In this document: positions 54,481 to 62,165 of the stretch, piece by piece | How the letters are laid out: each line of letters opens with the position of its first letter | How positions within the stretch are numbered: position 1 is the stretch's first letter | Assembly (NCBI GenBank): GCA_024637115.1 | Contig: JAGXFU010000017.1 | Coordinates: 1-64,000 of the forward strand | DNA: 64,000 bases | Reading direction: 5' to 3' | Source: Actinomycetes bacterium | GTDB lineage: Bacteria > Actinomycetota > Coriobacteriia > Anaerosomatales > JAGXFU01 | Program-made: the position numbers and the translations under genes | Notes under the pieces: generated by a model | What the model was told of the DNA's origin: nothing | Databases searched by the model: none | Seen by the model: the letters and a program-made list of their open reading frames with translations, nothing else

Positions 54481-55848
54481 TCACTCGGCCTCGTCGTGAC
54501 GATGGACCTTCTTCTCGTACATCCGTGAATCAGCAAGAGCGATGAGTTTCTCGAGCGAGCTCGTCTCAGCAGACTCACGTTCAAGGGCCACGCCCCAGCT
54601 CATCCTGATCGCGTACTCATGTTTACTCGACTGCTTGTTCGACTCTACGAGCGCGGCCAAGTTCTCTTCGAGGCGCTCACCCAGTCTGTTCAGACCGTCT
54701 ATGTCGGCACCAACCGCCAGCACGATGAATTCGTCGCCGCCCTGTCGAGCAAGAACATCTGCCGGGCGGACGGTGGCGCGCAATATTCGCGCCGCTTCCT
54801 GCAGCGCCAGGTCACCCTCGGCGTGTCCAAATTGGTCGTTGATCGACTTGAACCGGTCGACATCTGCGTAGATCACACCGACATCCTGGTTGGCGCGGGA
54901 CGCCTGCGCGATGGCCTGTGAGGCGAGAAGGTCAAACCCTCGGCGATTGTGGAGACCGGTCAGAGGATCGATGAGGGCCATATCGCGCAACTCCTCCTGA
55001 AGATCATGCGCCTTGGTGACATCCTGCGCGCTTCCGAGTACCTCGAAGGGGCTCCCGTCCGGATGTCGGCTGAACACGGTCTCGTTTCCGGCGAACCACC
55101 GCCACTGACCGCTCACGTTCTGAATCTTGTATTCGCGCTCCAGAACCTCGCCCTCATCGGCCAGCCTAATCCTCTCAATCCAGTCGCGCTCGCGCACAGG
55201 ATCGAACAGGACGGTGATCGAATCGGGGGATTCACTGACCGTGCGGACGGGGTTGAACCCCACAAGGTTCTCAAGCCCGCGGTTGATGTACGTGAGCCGG
55301 CCAGCGTCCAGGTCGAAGAGGTACACGATACTGGGCGTGGTATCGAGAATCGTGTGCAGCAAGTACTGGCTCTTTGCGAGCGCTACATTCTTCTGGGTGA
55401 GTTCCCTCTGCAGATTGACTAGCTGGTTGTTCACGCTAGTGAACTCATCAATGTCGAAATTGACACGCGCCTCCCGCCGCCGGAGATCCCGAACCGTGTT
55501 GACCAGCTCGTTGTTCATCGAAAGAAACTGCTCGACCATCTGGGCGATGTCGTCCTTGGTCTCGGCGGCAATAACGAGCAACCCATCGTTCTCGGCGAAT
55601 GCTCCGAAGCGTAGTGTGACGACACCGCCGGACGCCTCGACGTCGATCATCCAGTCAAACGAGCTGCCCTCTGCGCTCGCGTGGGTCAGGAGACCGACGA
55701 GTTTGTCGGCGTTGCCCGGCGCAAGGATGGCCGCCAGGTTCTCGCCGACAACTGGCGGGCGAACGAGTCCCAGTGTGTAGTGCAGGACCTTGCGAATGGT
55801 CCCATCCCGGTCGCACGCAACAGCGATTGCTGAGGAGCTGGACGACAT
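54481..55848 (-). CDS. PAS-GGDEF diguanylate cyclase, partner of the cobalamin sensor
   Basis: 455-residue c-di-GMP synthase. ATG 55848 follows AAGGAGA. The N-terminal about 110 residues resemble a short PAS/HNOB-like sensor, then a coiled coil (about 115-165), a PAS domain (about 165-285; TTPSIVYLFDLDAGRLTYIN, and PAC), and a GGDEF domain (about 295-450) with the active RQGGDEFIVLA. It is the second gene of an operon with the B12-binding protein, 25 bases after its stop, so c-di-GMP output is probably controlled by the cobalamin sensor. Confidence 0.9.
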   Translation of the reverse strand: MSSSSSAIAVACDRDGTIRKVLHYTLGLVRPPVVGENLAAILAPGNADKLVGLLTHASAEGSSFDWMIDVEASGGVVTLRFGAFAENDGLLVIAAETKDDIAQMVEQFLSMNNELVNTVRDLRRREARVNFDIDEFTSVNNQLVNLQRELTQKNVALAKSQYLLHTILDTTPSIVYLFDLDAGRLTYINRGLENLVGFNPVRTVSESPDSITVLFDPVRERDWIERIRLADEGEVLEREYKIQNVSGQWRWFAGNETVFSRHPDGSPFEVLGSAQDVTKAHDLQEELRDMALIDPLTGLHNRRGFDLLASQAIAQASRANQDVGVIYADVDRFKSINDQFGHAEGDLALQEAARILRATVRPADVLARQGGDEFIVLAVGADIDGLNRLGERLEENLAALVESNKQSSKHEYAIRMSWGVALERESAETSSLEKLIALADSRMYEKKVHRHDEAE

Positions 55849-55873
55849 CGGTCTCCTTCCGAGGGGGAGCATC

Positions 55874-56932
55874 TCACGCGGTCAGGAGTTCCTTGCCTAT
55901 CACAAGTGCGCTCTCGGCATCGGGCGCGTAGCCGTCGGCACCGACGCGATGCCATAGATCCGGCGCGAGGTTGAAGGGGTAGCCACCAACGAGCACTTTG
56001 GTCCGGGCCGTCGCTTCATCGGCGCGCACCATCTCGATGATCTTGGCGATCTCATCGACGTGGAACAGCATTGTTGCCGACAGGGCGAGCACGTCGGCCC
56101 TGCTCTCTTGAACCATCTGGACAATCGATGCGTTCGGCATGTTGGCCCCGAGATACCGCGTGTCCCAGTGATCCATTTCGAAGAAGTCGGCGACCATGCG
56201 CATTCCCAGCTCGTGAAGCTCGTTGCCAACGCAGGCCGCGACCAGCGACCTGTTAGACGCCTCACCCGTGAACATACGCCCGTAGAGCTGCGCCATCACG
56301 ACCTGGGTGACAGAAGTGGCGTAGTGCTCCTGCGCCACCGAGATCCGATTCATGAGCCAGAGCCTGCCGATCTCGCGCTGCACGGGCTGGAACACATGCA
56401 GGTAAATGTCTCGAACAGACGCGCCCTCGTCAGCGATATCCGTGAGCATCTGCGAGGCGTGAAGACGATCGCCTCCAAGTACCGCGCCAAGATAGCGAAG
56501 TGCCAGCCCGCCGAGAGGTGCATCGGCACTGATGAACGACTCCAACGTCGTCTCGGACGACCGCAGTACCTCGGTCGCGCTGTCGATGTACTCCTCGGCG
56601 ACGGCCGACTCGGCCGCCGACAGGGTCTCGGCGAGGGACTCGCCCACGCATTCGATGCTACCCTCAAGCCATTCGATGGGCAGACTGAGGTTCGTGAACA
56701 GGACCTTGCACCAGCGCATGTAATCACCCAAGAGCAGCGGCTCCGCGGCCCAGAGAGAGGACGCGATGAACTGCAGATGGAAGCGGGTGTCATTGATGGT
56801 CTGCTCGCGCTGGAACTCGTTGAGCCGGGCTCTTAAATCGGGCCAGCGGCGCCATTGCCGGTCGACCGCGTCGGCGACGAGCCGGTCCATCGATGAGCGA
56901 ATCGAGCTGCTCGCCGTTTCCGTAATCTTCAT
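55874..56932 (-). CDS. Cobalamin-binding photoreceptor-like protein (CarH-type sensory module without DNA-binding domain)
   Basis: 352 residues: an N-terminal helical part (1 to about 130), a four-helix cobalamin cap (about 135-225) and a Rossmann B12-binding domain (about 226-350). The cap holds W192, then nine residues, then E202-H203, the W-x9-EH signature of CarH photoreceptors. The B12 site E238-x-H240-x-x-G243 supplies the lower axial histidine. In Thermus CarH the residue after the tryptophan is H132, which ligates cobalt after illumination; here it is L193. No MerR helix-turn-helix is present. ATG 56932. Confidence 0.9.
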   Translation of the reverse strand: MKITETASSSIRSSMDRLVADAVDRQWRRWPDLRARLNEFQREQTINDTRFHLQFIASSLWAAEPLLLGDYMRWCKVLFTNLSLPIEWLEGSIECVGESLAETLSAAESAVAEEYIDSATEVLRSSETTLESFISADAPLGGLALRYLGAVLGGDRLHASQMLTDIADEGASVRDIYLHVFQPVQREIGRLWLMNRISVAQEHYATSVTQVVMAQLYGRMFTGEASNRSLVAACVGNELHELGMRMVADFFEMDHWDTRYLGANMPNASIVQMVQESRADVLALSATMLFHVDEIAKIIEMVRADEATARTKVLVGGYPFNLAPDLWHRVGADGYAPDAESALVIGKELLTA

Positions 56933-57134
56933 CGGACGTCATCGCCATTTCGCGTCATGCCCGACGGCATGCGCCGCGTATCTCGAGGGGTCACAGGAGG
57001 GTTCATACCCGATTCGGCACTCGCTCTCTTTCTCTTTCGAACGGCCGAGCACACCCTGCGATCGATTCGGAGCGGTAAGTGAGAGACTCAGCCGACGCGA
57101 ACCAGCGCTGGCGACCGTCCCGAGAACGCCGCAA

Positions 57135-57161
57135 GGGCCTCAACCGTGTTGGCTGAAGCCC
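57135..57161 (-). terminator. Terminator-like hairpin beyond the second tRNA-Leu relic
   Basis: On the minus strand an 11-pair stem (GGGCTTCAGCC / GGTTGAGGCCC, two G-U pairs) with a five-base loop is followed by TTGCGG. It may terminate a transcript from the relic tRNA promoter, before the cobalamin-sensor operon. Confidence 0.45.
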
Positions 57162-57209
57162 CTGCTCAGAGCATCTTCTTGCTGCGCGCTCTTGGCGCTT
57201 TGAACTCAC

Positions 57210-57257
57210 AGACCTGAACCATGCGGGTCTGCCGTTCCGCCAGACCCGCGTGTGGTG
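57210..57257 (-). pseudogene. Second tRNA-Leu 5'-half relic
   Basis: 46 of 48 bases match the att repeat. The two changes affect the D-arm (GCGC to GCGG on the plus strand) and acceptor stem (CAC to CAG). No 3' half follows, but GAGTTCAAAGC nearby resembles a T-loop. A -10-like AATATT lies upstream as in the intact gene. It indicates an earlier integration outside the present island. Confidence 0.75.
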
Positions 57258-57430
57258 CGCCGAGAATATTGGCACAGGGGCGGAACAGGGCAAATGTCAG
57301 GATTTCGGAGGTTCATGCCCATGTGGGAGCAACCGGTGAAACAACCCCTCTGACCACTAGCCTTCTCGCGAATATCGGACGCGAGATCAGAAAGGCTCGT
57401 CATGTGCTGCTTGGGCGGAGTCCATGGATA

Positions 57431-57458
57431 GAGGCCCCGGCGTCGTTGCCGGGGCCTC
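57431..57458 (-). terminator. Terminator of the 57510 cytochrome gene
   Basis: An 11-pair GC-rich stem (GAGGCCCCGGC / GCCGGGGCCTC) lies 52 bases after the stop. The 3' side is TATCC, without a long U-run. Confidence 0.55.
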
Positions 57459-57509
57459 TCCGTGTTCGTGAGTAGTTCGTGCGCGTGCGAACCCACGTGG
57501 TGCCCAATG

Positions 57510-60365
57510 CTATCTCGTCGTGCGCAGCCCCCTTTCGGGGCGGGAGAACGAGTGGCAGAACGAGCAGTCGTAACGACTGTGCTCCTGGTGGACCCTGGTG
57601 AAACTCAAGGAGTCCTCGGAACCATGACACTGCGTGCAGACCGTGGACTGAGCGCCCTTGAGCCCGTATCCCAGATCGGCTTTGAGGTCGATGCGGGTGG
57701 TCGAACCGTGGCAGTCCGCACACTGCAGGGCGTTCTCGCTCGGGGGCACCGAGTGGTTGAGCGCCTGATACGTGCTCGTCTTGACCCACTCGACCGTGTC
57801 AGACGAGGCGAAGCCCATGTTCGTGAGACCGAGCCCGGTGGCCGTATAGGGATTGCCCGAACCCATCATATAGTCGAATGTGTCGATTCCAACGAGCATG
57901 CGATTGGCAACCCTCATGGGTTGCGTTGCGGTCTTGTACTTGAACGGATAGAGCTTGGCGCCCGCCTCGTTCGCGGATCCCACCGGCCTGGACGTGGCGT
58001 ACGTGCCGTCCGCATCCGGAGTCAGGTTCGCGTCACCGAGCAGCATGCTGTCGCTCGTGCCGTTCCACCATTCGTAAACCGGTGTGACGTTGTTGGCTTT
58101 TGTACTGCCCGGATGCCACGGCCGCGCGCCTGCGACATTCGTGTTGAGCCAGTTGCGGTCGACCTCCGTGGCCTCGGTGGCGGCAGTGTCGGCCGCATTC
58201 CGTCCGTACGCCGGTATGTGGCAGGTCTGGCATGCGACCCGTGCGACATGGCTCTGGACCGCCGAGGAGTGCCGTGCCTCGTTGTTATCGGGGTGACAGG
58301 TGGTGGTCGAGCACGTTACCTCACCCGGGTTATCGGTGACTCGCAGATCGGAGCCGCGACCGGTGACTTTGTGCTGCGACCATTCGTGACATGACTGACA
58401 CGCCAGGTCTGCGCCCGTCGTGGCCATATGGACGTCGTAGGTGCGGTCGGTCGTATTGGCAGTGGCCCAGGACAGGTCACCGCGCTTGACCGCGTCGCCT
58501 CCACCTGCATACGCATGACACGTCAGGCAGTTGGCGCGGGTCGGTTCGGAAATGTTGCGCACGTAGGAATCGAGGACCGCACTATCGGTCGTCGACGGCC
58601 CTAGCGAGCCATCGGCCAACCGCGTGCGTACCGCGGAGTAGCTCTCGTTGTGGCAGACAAGACAGTCCACGTTAAGGAGCTGGTCGGTACTCGGCGTCTC
58701 GGTCCACACGGGAACGTCTCCACGCCCCGCATGACACTTGCCGCACAGCTGCCAGTTGTCTCCCACGCTCACACAGTAGCTATTGATTGCGTTGGTGAGT
58801 TTGCCCTGCAACACGCCGGGCTGGTTCACGTTCTCGGGTGCCTGCCCTTGCCACTGATAGTGAACACCTTGATACGCGTCACCGAACTCCTCGGGGTGGC
58901 AACTGAGGCAGTTTGATGGATAGTCTGCCCAGTTCAAGGCAGAGTGCGGCGACGCGGGATCGGGCTCTGGATCGGGTGTAGGGTCTCCGCCATCAGTGGG
59001 CGGTGGTGAGACCGCGTCGAGTACGGCCCTGATCCGGTTTCGCACCGCCTGGCTCACAGCCCCCATGCCTCCAAGGAATGTCATGTCGGTTATTGCCGTG
59101 CGGTTGGCCGAGATGCAGGCCCCGGTCGAACTGTCGAGACCATCACCAGGCGTGAGCAGTAGGACGGAGTTAGCAAGTCCCTGCATGACGCCTCCGGCCA
59201 GTGCGTCAGGAAAACCAGTGCCGGTCGCGATAGCAAGCCCGTCCCATGACAGGCCGAAATTCTTTACTCCATAGGTAGCGACTTTAACCGCTGTGGCATA
59301 TCGGGTAGCGCCCGCAAGTCGGCGAACGTTCGATGTGCCGAATCTGGCTATAAGGTCTCTCTCGATCGAAACTGAAATCGCTCCGGTACCACCTAGCACC
59401 AGAACCTCATCGACTCCACAGTCCTGCATGGCGTCACGAGTAGATGCGCTGACACCGCCCGGGCCGGCGAGAAATATCGGTCGGCCTGTTGAGACCGCAA
59501 GCGGCGTGGCCGCGAGTGCGTCAGGGAAGTTGACGCCGGTCGCCAGGAATGCGCCTCCGTCAAACGTTCCGGAGCCTTCCGTTTTCGCTACAACGGCGCG
59601 TGCGATTTCCTCGGCAGTCTCGTAGCGCGTCGAGCCCGCGATGCGGGTCACGTTGGCAGCGCCCAGGAGGGACCTGAGTGACTTCTCGACATCCGTGCTT
59701 ATCGCAGCGGTTCCTCCCAGAATGTAAGCGTGTCCGGCGCCGAGACGCAGGACCTCGCCGGCCACCGGAAGCGGCAGCGCGGACGGGCTGGACAGGAGGA
59801 CGGGGCCGTCGACTGCTGCGGCGAGAGCGCCGCCGCCAAGAGCGTCGGGCCAGTCCACGCCGGTTGCGATGACCACACTATCGGCCCCGACTGGGAACGC
59901 TCGCCTGGAGGTCAGGACAGCAGTCTCGTAACGCGTGGCGCCGGCGATGCTCGTGAATCCGTCGCTGGGAGCTGGATCGACCGGCGGCGAAGGAGGGCTG
60001 GGCGCGAGATTCGTGGGGCTGATCGTAGCGCTGCCCAGCCCTGAATTCGTTCCGGGCCCGGAAACAGCGTAGACCGTGTAGGTCTGGCCGTTGGCAACCG
60101 TGAACGAACCGTTCGAAGCGCTCAGAGCCGTTTGCTTGCTTGCGCCGGCGAAGACCGCAACGGCATCGGCGCCAGGCGAACTATACGAGAATGTGCTGAC
60201 TCCAGCTGCGTTCGACACAAGCGTGGTGGATACGGGGACGTTACTTCCTGCGTGACACGACGAACATGCGCTCGTGTACCCCGGCTTCGCATAAGCGCTG
60301 GTAGTGAACGCGCCTATGGCGACAACCGTGGCTAGTATCACGAGCGCCACTCTGCCTCTATTCAA
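57510..60365 (-). CDS. Wall-anchored undecaheme cytochrome with three CW_binding_2 repeats
   Basis: 951 residues from TTG 60365, which has GGAGGT eight bases upstream (the longer open frame has no ribosome site). A signal peptide (1-26, ending SAYA) is followed by one CSSCH, a fibronectin-like or beta domain (about 40-110) and three CW_binding_2 repeats (about 130-430; each with AGATRYETA or AGSTRYETA, then ATG..(W/F)PDAL and ILGG). The C-terminal 500 residues hold CLSCH, CGKCH, CLVCH, CLTCH, CQSCH, a CX4CH (CSTTTCH), CQTCH, CADCH, CTQCH and CSFCH. With eleven heme motifs it should span the cell wall and exchange electrons outside. Confidence 0.9.
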   Translation of the reverse strand: MNRGRVALVILATVVAIGAFTTSAYAKPGYTSACSSCHAGSNVPVSTTLVSNAAGVSTFSYSSPGADAVAVFAGASKQTALSASNGSFTVANGQTYTVYAVSGPGTNSGLGSATISPTNLAPSPPSPPVDPAPSDGFTSIAGATRYETAVLTSRRAFPVGADSVVIATGVDWPDALGGGALAAAVDGPVLLSSPSALPLPVAGEVLRLGAGHAYILGGTAAISTDVEKSLRSLLGAANVTRIAGSTRYETAEEIARAVVAKTEGSGTFDGGAFLATGVNFPDALAATPLAVSTGRPIFLAGPGGVSASTRDAMQDCGVDEVLVLGGTGAISVSIERDLIARFGTSNVRRLAGATRYATAVKVATYGVKNFGLSWDGLAIATGTGFPDALAGGVMQGLANSVLLLTPGDGLDSSTGACISANRTAITDMTFLGGMGAVSQAVRNRIRAVLDAVSPPPTDGGDPTPDPEPDPASPHSALNWADYPSNCLSCHPEEFGDAYQGVHYQWQGQAPENVNQPGVLQGKLTNAINSYCVSVGDNWQLCGKCHAGRGDVPVWTETPSTDQLLNVDCLVCHNESYSAVRTRLADGSLGPSTTDSAVLDSYVRNISEPTRANCLTCHAYAGGGDAVKRGDLSWATANTTDRTYDVHMATTGADLACQSCHEWSQHKVTGRGSDLRVTDNPGEVTCSTTTCHPDNNEARHSSAVQSHVARVACQTCHIPAYGRNAADTAATEATEVDRNWLNTNVAGARPWHPGSTKANNVTPVYEWWNGTSDSMLLGDANLTPDADGTYATSRPVGSANEAGAKLYPFKYKTATQPMRVANRMLVGIDTFDYMMGSGNPYTATGLGLTNMGFASSDTVEWVKTSTYQALNHSVPPSENALQCADCHGSTTRIDLKADLGYGLKGAQSTVCTQCHGSEDSLSFTRVHQEHSRYDCSFCHSFSRPERGLRTTR

Positions 60366-60394
60366 TTGTACGCACCTCCAAAGGGAGCGGGTGT

Positions 60395-60478
60395 GCTGCG
60401 GAGAGAAACCGCAGCCCCCACGTGGCAGCAGGACTCGTGCCGTGATGCGTTTCCTAAGTGAACCCACATCTTTGGGTT
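60395..60478 (-). promoter_or_regulatory. Leader of the large cytochrome gene with two hairpins
   Basis: Between the TTG start and the next gene, stems GCTGCGG/CCGCAGC (60395-60415) and AACCCA/TGGGTT (60461-60478) fold in the 5' untranslated region. The first lies about 20 bases before the ribosome site and could affect translation. No known riboswitch core was found. Confidence 0.4.
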
Positions 60479-60584
60479 TCGGGTGGGCATGGACATAGAG
60501 GGCGCATCAGCCGCTCAGATGAGCTGCGCGAAGGGTGCGAGTCGCCACGACCTTGGCACCACCCAGCGGCCCTCGCGGCACTAC

Positions 60585-61103
60585 CTATCGCTCAACGATC
60601 GACAGGGCCTCCTCGGCATACGCCCAGGCTTCAGCACGCAGTAATTCACGGAGCTCCTGCGGACTCACGGGAGCCTCGATCGGCAGCTCTACCGCGTGGT
60701 GAAACGAACGCCAGTACGCAGGGTCGCCGTGGACCAACGGATCCCATGCTCCCTCTCGCTCAATCTGCCACGCCTCGCGAAGCGCCGCGTAGCAATCGAG
60801 CGCCCCGCTGACGGCGTGCTCAACCCGATTGTCGGCGGCATTGCGCACGGGCATGACGCGGTGAGCCGCGAGCGCAGAATAGAGCGACTCACTGTATTCG
60901 ATGAAGTCGGGCTCACCATCAAGTGTGGCGTCGATCTCAGCTACGGCGATGACGACACGCTTCGCACTCTCAGCTGCATGAGCAAGTCCAAGCTCCACGG
61001 GGTACACGGTGAACGCAACAACGGCAGCAAGAATCGTTGCCACCCCGCCGAGATACATCAGTACCGTTCGGTCACCAGGTCCACGATGGTCGACTCGCTG
61101 CAC
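60585..61103 (-). CDS. Single-pass membrane protein of unknown function
   Basis: GTG 61103 with AAGGAG upstream gives 172 residues: a basic N-terminus, one membrane helix (about 14-32, VLMYLGGVATILAAVVAFTV) and a mostly helical, acidic extracytoplasmic domain of 140 residues (YSESLYSALAAHRVMPVRNA, EAWAYAEEALSIVER). No family. It is divergent from the 61180 gene. Confidence 0.65.
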   Translation of the reverse strand: MQRVDHRGPGDRTVLMYLGGVATILAAVVAFTVYPVELGLAHAAESAKRVVIAVAEIDATLDGEPDFIEYSESLYSALAAHRVMPVRNAADNRVEHAVSGALDCYAALREAWQIEREGAWDPLVHGDPAYWRSFHHAVELPIEAPVSPQELRELLRAEAWAYAEEALSIVER

Positions 61104-61179
61104 CACAACTCCTTCACGTCGTTCACTGCTGATAGTATACAAACGTCCCCGGTGTTCTATGCAGAAAGTGAAGGTTCCG

Positions 61180-61710
61180 ATGCCAGCGCAGCATTCGCAT
61201 GAGGCAGATAACGGCCTCGCTACGCGCCTTGGCCTCACCCGCAGCATAACCGGCTGGTCCGCGGTGGGCCTGGCCGTGATCAGCCTGATCGTTGGCGCCT
61301 CCCTTGGCTACTCAGCCGCAATATCTCAGTCCCGGGAGACGGCTTTGGAACTCACCCGGACCCGGGACGACCTTGAGGTGCTGGCGCGGGCTCACGATAC
61401 GCTTCAGGAGCGCAACTGGATCCTGTACCTGGAAGCCGAGGAACTGCGTGCCTCGCCCGCGACGCGCACCGTCGAGCGCGAACCCGGCGTGTTCACCGAC
61501 GGCACGTACGCCGTCGGAACAGACATCGAGCCGGGTACCTATCGCGGCGAGGTGGTCGGCGAGTTCGGTTACTGGGCGCGTCTCGACAGCTCCACCGGAA
61601 TGCTCTCGGGAATCATCACGAACGACATCGTGCGCGGACCGTTCATGCTCACGCTCAATCCCGGAGATACCGCTGTTGAACTGCGCGGCGTAACATTGCG
61701 CGCCGAGTAG
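61180..61710 (+). CDS. Membrane-anchored protein with C-terminal beta domain of actinobacterial type
   Basis: ATG 61180 follows GAAGG by five bases (176 residues; ATG 61159 possible). A cytoplasmic basic start, one membrane helix (about 26-46), a coiled coil (about 47-85) and a C-terminal domain of about 80 residues, DGTYAVGTDIEPGTYRGEV to PFMLTLNPGDTAVELRG, typical of exported actinobacterial beta-domain proteins of unknown role. Confidence 0.72.
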   Translation: MPAQHSHEADNGLATRLGLTRSITGWSAVGLAVISLIVGASLGYSAAISQSRETALELTRTRDDLEVLARAHDTLQERNWILYLEAEELRASPATRTVEREPGVFTDGTYAVGTDIEPGTYRGEVVGEFGYWARLDSSTGMLSGIITNDIVRGPFMLTLNPGDTAVELRGVTLRAE

Positions 61711-61726
61711 TCGGCCCCGAGAACGG

Positions 61727-62074
61727 CTAGTTCACGCCTTTGCGATTGTGAGTTCTCAACTCTGCCAGGCTGAACACGCCACCCATGAACAGGATGCCCT
61801 GGATCATACCGATCCACCGATACGCCTTTGCCAGTCGATTCTGGCGCATGAAGTCTTCGGCGCGATCGCACATCCACAACGCATGGCTCATCACTTCGAA
61901 CTTGCCTGCCGAGTAGATACTCGACCCGACTTTACCGTCGATGTCGCTGAAGGGTTTGGGAGAGTAGCCGAGCTTGTTGAGTGTTCGGCAGTAGAACTTG
62001 AGCATCGCGTCTGCCTGGTCGCGACTCAACTCCTCGCCGGTACCCGCGGGATTCATCATGTCGTCCATTGCCAT
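61727..62074 (-). CDS. Conserved hypothetical protein
   Basis: 115 residues from ATG 62074 with GAGGGATG upstream. A helical N-terminal half (SRDQADAMLKFYCRTLNKLG, then IYSAGKFEVMSHALWMCDRA) and one hydrophobic C-terminal helix (IGMIQGILFMGGVFSL). Its pattern fits small actinobacterial proteins of unknown function. It is divergent from the kinase. Confidence 0.68.
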   Translation of the reverse strand: MAMDDMMNPAGTGEELSRDQADAMLKFYCRTLNKLGYSPKPFSDIDGKVGSSIYSAGKFEVMSHALWMCDRAEDFMRQNRLAKAYRWIGMIQGILFMGGVFSLAELRTHNRKGVN

Positions 62075-62165
62075 CCCTCACTCGCATTGCAGGTCTTCCC
62101 AATCAGATAGTACCTTCACAGTAGTTGCCGCTACAATGCGAATCGAACCTGCCGAGGAGACACGA

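Larger units (their letters stand above)
56933..57509. other. 577-base region without a protein gene
   Basis: Holds the leader of the cobalamin-sensor operon (56933-57134), a GGGCTTCAGCC/GGTTGAGGCCC hairpin (57135-57161, minus-strand terminator-like), a second tRNA-Leu relic (57210-57257) and the downstream region of the large cytochrome gene. I saw no riboswitch in it. Confidence 0.6.

Noticed and set aside
56933-57209. Cobalamin riboswitch before the B12-sensor operon
   Set aside because: I looked for the B12-box (AGYCMGgAgaCCKGCc-type) on the minus strand and did not find it.
33695-57257. CRISPR array suggested by repeated 17-48-bp sequences
   Set aside because: Copies are widely spaced, are tRNA-derived, and there are no cas genes or regularly spaced repeats.
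57462-58394. 310-residue plus-strand open frame opposite the large cytochrome
   Set aside because: The minus strand carries successive CxxCH motifs in frame; the plus frame has none and no ribosome site.
60366-60584. c-di-GMP riboswitch before the large cytochrome gene
   Set aside because: No GEMM core (paired helices with the AAACC and GGTAG-type joints) could be recognised; only two simple hairpins were seen.
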